DNA of 10,386 nt, from assembly GCA_036939975.1 (NCBI GenBank), contig JALLPB010001296.1, positions 1 to 10,386 on the forward strand. The letters are read 5' to 3'. The DNA is from Cyclostephanos tholiformis (lineage: Eukaryota > Bacillariophyta > Thalassiosirophyceae > Thalassiosirales > Thalassiosiraceae). Numbering within the stretch: position 1 is the stretch's first letter; each line of letters opens with the position of its first letter. Position numbers and translations under genes: made by a program. Below, in pieces: positions 8,112 to 10,386 of the stretch. A model generated the notes under the pieces. That model did not search any database, was not told the origin of the DNA, and saw only the letters and a program-made list of their open reading frames with translations.

Positions 8112-8342
8112 CTAATTCTCCTTTCCGAATGAGATTTGAAGGTTTCTATTAGCAATGACACGGCGTTCCTTCAATTTGATAAGAGTTTCCACTGTCTCAA
8201 AATATTCACCAATGATTGACTCCTGAGAATCGGGCTCATTGTCACTGGTGTCGAAAACACTCGCATCTTCAGTGGTTGTCTCCGTGTCCTTTAGCATTTT
8301 TGCTTTGACCTTATTCATCCTCTCCATTGCGACCTTCTTACA
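8112..8342 (-). pseudogene. In-frame continuation of the Cys-rich gene beyond a TGA
   Basis: After the TGA at 8343-8345 the same frame stays open for 76 codons to TAG at 8112-8114. The product is acidic and helical (MERMNKVKAKML, then Asp/Glu/Thr-rich, then YFETVETLIKLKERR) and reads like a natural C-terminal tail, not random sequence. The simplest view is a nonsense mutation that shortens the protein. Other views are stop readthrough, a sequencing error, or splicing: a phase-0 GT...AG of 21 nt (8357-8337) would remove the stop, but it is far shorter than ordinary introns. Confidence 0.5.
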
Positions 8343-10136
8343 TCAACAATGAGTTACAATCTGGCTTAGCAGTCTTCGCTTTTTCGTATTCTCATCATTG
8401 ATATCCGAACGAAGCACCCTCTCTGTTTCCATCAAAATATTCTGTACCTTAGCACTATTCTTTGATGCAATGGAATCAAGTGCAGCAATTGCTATGTCCG
8501 ATCCCACCTTGTTCTTCTTACTCCCGTTCCCAGGACCGGACCTCCCACCATTGCTTTTATTCCTTGGAGCTGCACCCCTTCGAATATTGCATCCGCTAAT
8601 ACTTGATTGGCTGGATACATCAGCCGGAAGCAAGGACGTGCACACCTCTAGAAGCTGCGGGTAGGCTCTCATGAAGTAATGCATGTATATCATGCATGGC
8701 GATGTACATGTTGTGGGATCGGGATTGATGTTATCCAAATCCTCGTAGTCGCAGTGAGTGCCTGACTGGGTCCACATTCTGAGCGACTTCTCGTACTCAC
8801 CACCAAGGAGCTTAAACCTATCTCTTGCACTCTTCCACGTTGTGGCAGGGTCACCTTCGACAGGACGGAACAGCGCTGGATCATGGAGCGACGGCGGCAA
8901 GCCGAGAGACTGATGGGCCAGATTGCCATATGCGCGAATAGTGTTGTCATTATACGCAGCAATAAAATCAGTGAAGAGAGCCTGATCAACCATAATGCCG
9001 CTATCGAGCTGGTCCTTGTCGAGTGCTTTTCCGCGAGTAGCAAACCGGTGCGCAAAGTCATCACTGAACATGACATTTAGGTACCGTGGTACATTCCACG
9101 TGATGCTCTGTCCCGAAGGCAAAGATGCTACTCCGGTCCTCTCCTCGATCTCCTTATTTCCGTAAAAAGCAACTAGAAGATCGCATACTTGTTTTTTGGG
9201 CTTGCCTCGGGTCTGCCCCAATCCAATCTTGCCCCCAATCTTACGAAGAGTGTCTAGGTTGATATTTTTCGTAGCCTCGACATGCCCATCTGCCACTTCG
9301 ATGCCCTCGAGCCTCGTCAACTCCTTCGCTGTCTGTCGATTCCCCTTCTGTACTTGATTGGAGTCCCCAGCGGATAACTTCAGTGATTTCCAGCTAAGAG
9401 TTGGAATGACGTGCTGCCAGTCGATGGCAGCACTTTGCTTACCCGACGACGTCGTCGTCGCCATCGTAGTCTGGGTAAAACCCTCCTCGTCATCCTCTGC
9501 CCACGGTTTGAGGAGATTCAACTCCTTATCCAACTTCTCTTGGCAAGAGTGGCAAAGCGCAACGTCCGAAGAAGAGAAATCGCCCAGGTACTGATCATAC
9601 TTTGCTTTTCCGTAAGGTGGGAGCATAGCCGGAATGAAACCATCCGCTCTAGCCAACCAGCTACGAAACAAATGGCCATTGCAAACCAAAATCGAGTGGA
9701 TTTTTAGGCCGCAGCATCCACAGCGGTGCGTCGATCCAGAAACGGCATAATCACTACCGCATTCGTCACCGGAGGCACAGCAGCACTGCACGCCATTGTC
9801 GAAGAAAGAACGGAAGTGAGACTCGTCCATCCCGGCAAGTTCTGCTGAGAGGGTAATGCCATCAGATGAGATGACAAGCGGAGCATCGCTGGAGGCATCT
9901 GAGGCGGTGGGAGGGAGGGGGGGGACCATATTATGGTCCACTGAGCCATCGGCCATGCCGGCGGAAGCACAATCATTGTCGGAGCCGGGGCCGCCGGCTG
10001 CCGGGAGGCCAGGGCCGGGGGAGAGACTGACTCGATTGTGAGCTGGTGCTGGCGCTGGAGCCGATGCCGCCCCTGATTCAGCCCCCCACCTAGCCGCATG
10101 ATCGGCGCGGCGAGCGTCAAAGTCCTGCCCCATCAT
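8343..10136 (-). CDS. Cys-rich zinc-binding-like protein, possibly transposon-associated
   Basis: 597 residues from ATG at 10136 (ATG ATG) to TGA at 8343-8345, one exon. I do not recognise a named gene. The first roughly 85 residues are Ala/Pro/Gly-rich. Residues 118-198 hold many Cys and one His in zinc-finger-like spacing (C118, C119, C120, C126, C139, C141, C142, H147, C152, C195, C198). Residues about 291-324 (NLDTLRKIGGKIGLGQTRG and on) resemble a SAP DNA-binding helix pair. Residues about 434-497, starting WKSARDRF and passing through WTQSG and MIYMHYFMR, recall the Myb/SANT-like partner proteins of Harbinger elements. The C-terminal part is basic and Ser/Asn-rich, then helical. It converges with the transposase tail, so it may be the second gene of the same element; that is inference. 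The reading frame continues after the stop (see 8112-8342). Confidence 0.75.
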   Translation of the reverse strand: MMGQDFDARRADHAARWGAESGAASAPAPAPAHNRVSLSPGPGLPAAGGPGSDNDCASAGMADGSVDHNMVPPLPPTASDASSDAPLVISSDGITLSAELAGMDESHFRSFFDNGVQCCCASGDECGSDYAVSGSTHRCGCCGLKIHSILVCNGHLFRSWLARADGFIPAMLPPYGKAKYDQYLGDFSSSDVALCHSCQEKLDKELNLLKPWAEDDEEGFTQTTMATTTSSGKQSAAIDWQHVIPTLSWKSLKLSAGDSNQVQKGNRQTAKELTRLEGIEVADGHVEATKNINLDTLRKIGGKIGLGQTRGKPKKQVCDLLVAFYGNKEIEERTGVASLPSGQSITWNVPRYLNVMFSDDFAHRFATRGKALDKDQLDSGIMVDQALFTDFIAAYNDNTIRAYGNLAHQSLGLPPSLHDPALFRPVEGDPATTWKSARDRFKLLGGEYEKSLRMWTQSGTHCDYEDLDNINPDPTTCTSPCMIYMHYFMRAYPQLLEVCTSLLPADVSSQSSISGCNIRRGAAPRNKSNGGRSGPGNGSKKNKVGSDIAIAALDSIASKNSAKVQNILMETERVLRSDINDENTKKRRLLSQIVTHC

Positions 10137-10386
10137 GGTATGGAAGGAGCGAAGGAGAGAGGGCGGCCGATCAATAATTACTTCTCTCTTTTTTTATGGA
10201 AGCGCAGTCGAGCGGGACAACAATATCAAGAAAGATTGTCAGCATTGGAAAAGCAGGACGAGACAAATGTTCTGGAAGACACTGGATTGGGGGGGGGAAA
10301 GTGGGGAAAGTTGTATTGGCACAACAAAATTTTTTTGGTGCAAAAAAATATTGGCGAAGATCAGACATAGTTTTCAGTCGTGTGGA

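Noticed and set aside
9923..9939. 17-bp palindrome GGACCATA-T-TATGGTCC
   Set aside because: It lies inside the coding frame of the Cys-rich gene and is explained by codons for VDHNMV. No further structure surrounds it.
10137..10386. Possible right-hand terminal inverted repeat of a Harbinger-like element
   Set aside because: Only A/T and G runs and a short TATTGGC direct repeat are seen. No match to a left end could be found.

Overview
The window looks like nuclear DNA of a microbial eukaryote. It has short GT-AG introns (52 and 74 nt), long kinesin coding exons, trinucleotide repeats and a PIF/Harbinger-type transposase remnant. The style of the transposase tail and of its neighbouring Cys-rich gene suggests a stramenopile, most likely a diatom. 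That taxonomic guess is inference.

Layout. Bases 1-1280 hold no gene I can recognise, only a cluster of small inverted repeats. Bases 1281-6530 on the minus strand carry one large three-exon gene. Spliced, it reads as a 1707-residue kinesin with a complete motor domain at BOTH ends: a CENP-E/kinesin-7-like motor at the N terminus and a kinesin-14-like motor (neck helix before the motor) at the C terminus. Between them lie a low-complexity, phospho-site-rich linker and about 370 residues of coiled coil. Bases 6531-7357 are the upstream region, with an 18-bp-stem hairpin and two CCG/CCT-rich simple repeats. Bases 7448-7906 on the plus strand are the tail of a PIF/Harbinger (DDE_Tnp_4/HARBI1-like) transposase that has lost its front. 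Bases 8343-10136 on the minus strand encode a 597-residue protein with a Cys/His-rich zinc-binding-like region, a SAP-like segment and a Trp-containing helical region faintly like Myb/SANT. Its frame continues past a single in-frame TGA to 8112. The last 250 bases hold no recognisable gene.

How they work together. The main discovery is the dual-motor kinesin. Kinesin-7 motors are generally plus-end directed and kinesin-14 motors minus-end directed, so one polypeptide may join two opposite motors through a coiled coil. It also has a KEN motif and four full CDK consensus sites in the linker, which suggests cell-cycle control. The transposase tail and the Cys-rich gene converge tail to tail. They may be the two genes of one decayed Harbinger-like element, but no terminal inverted repeats were found to confirm this.
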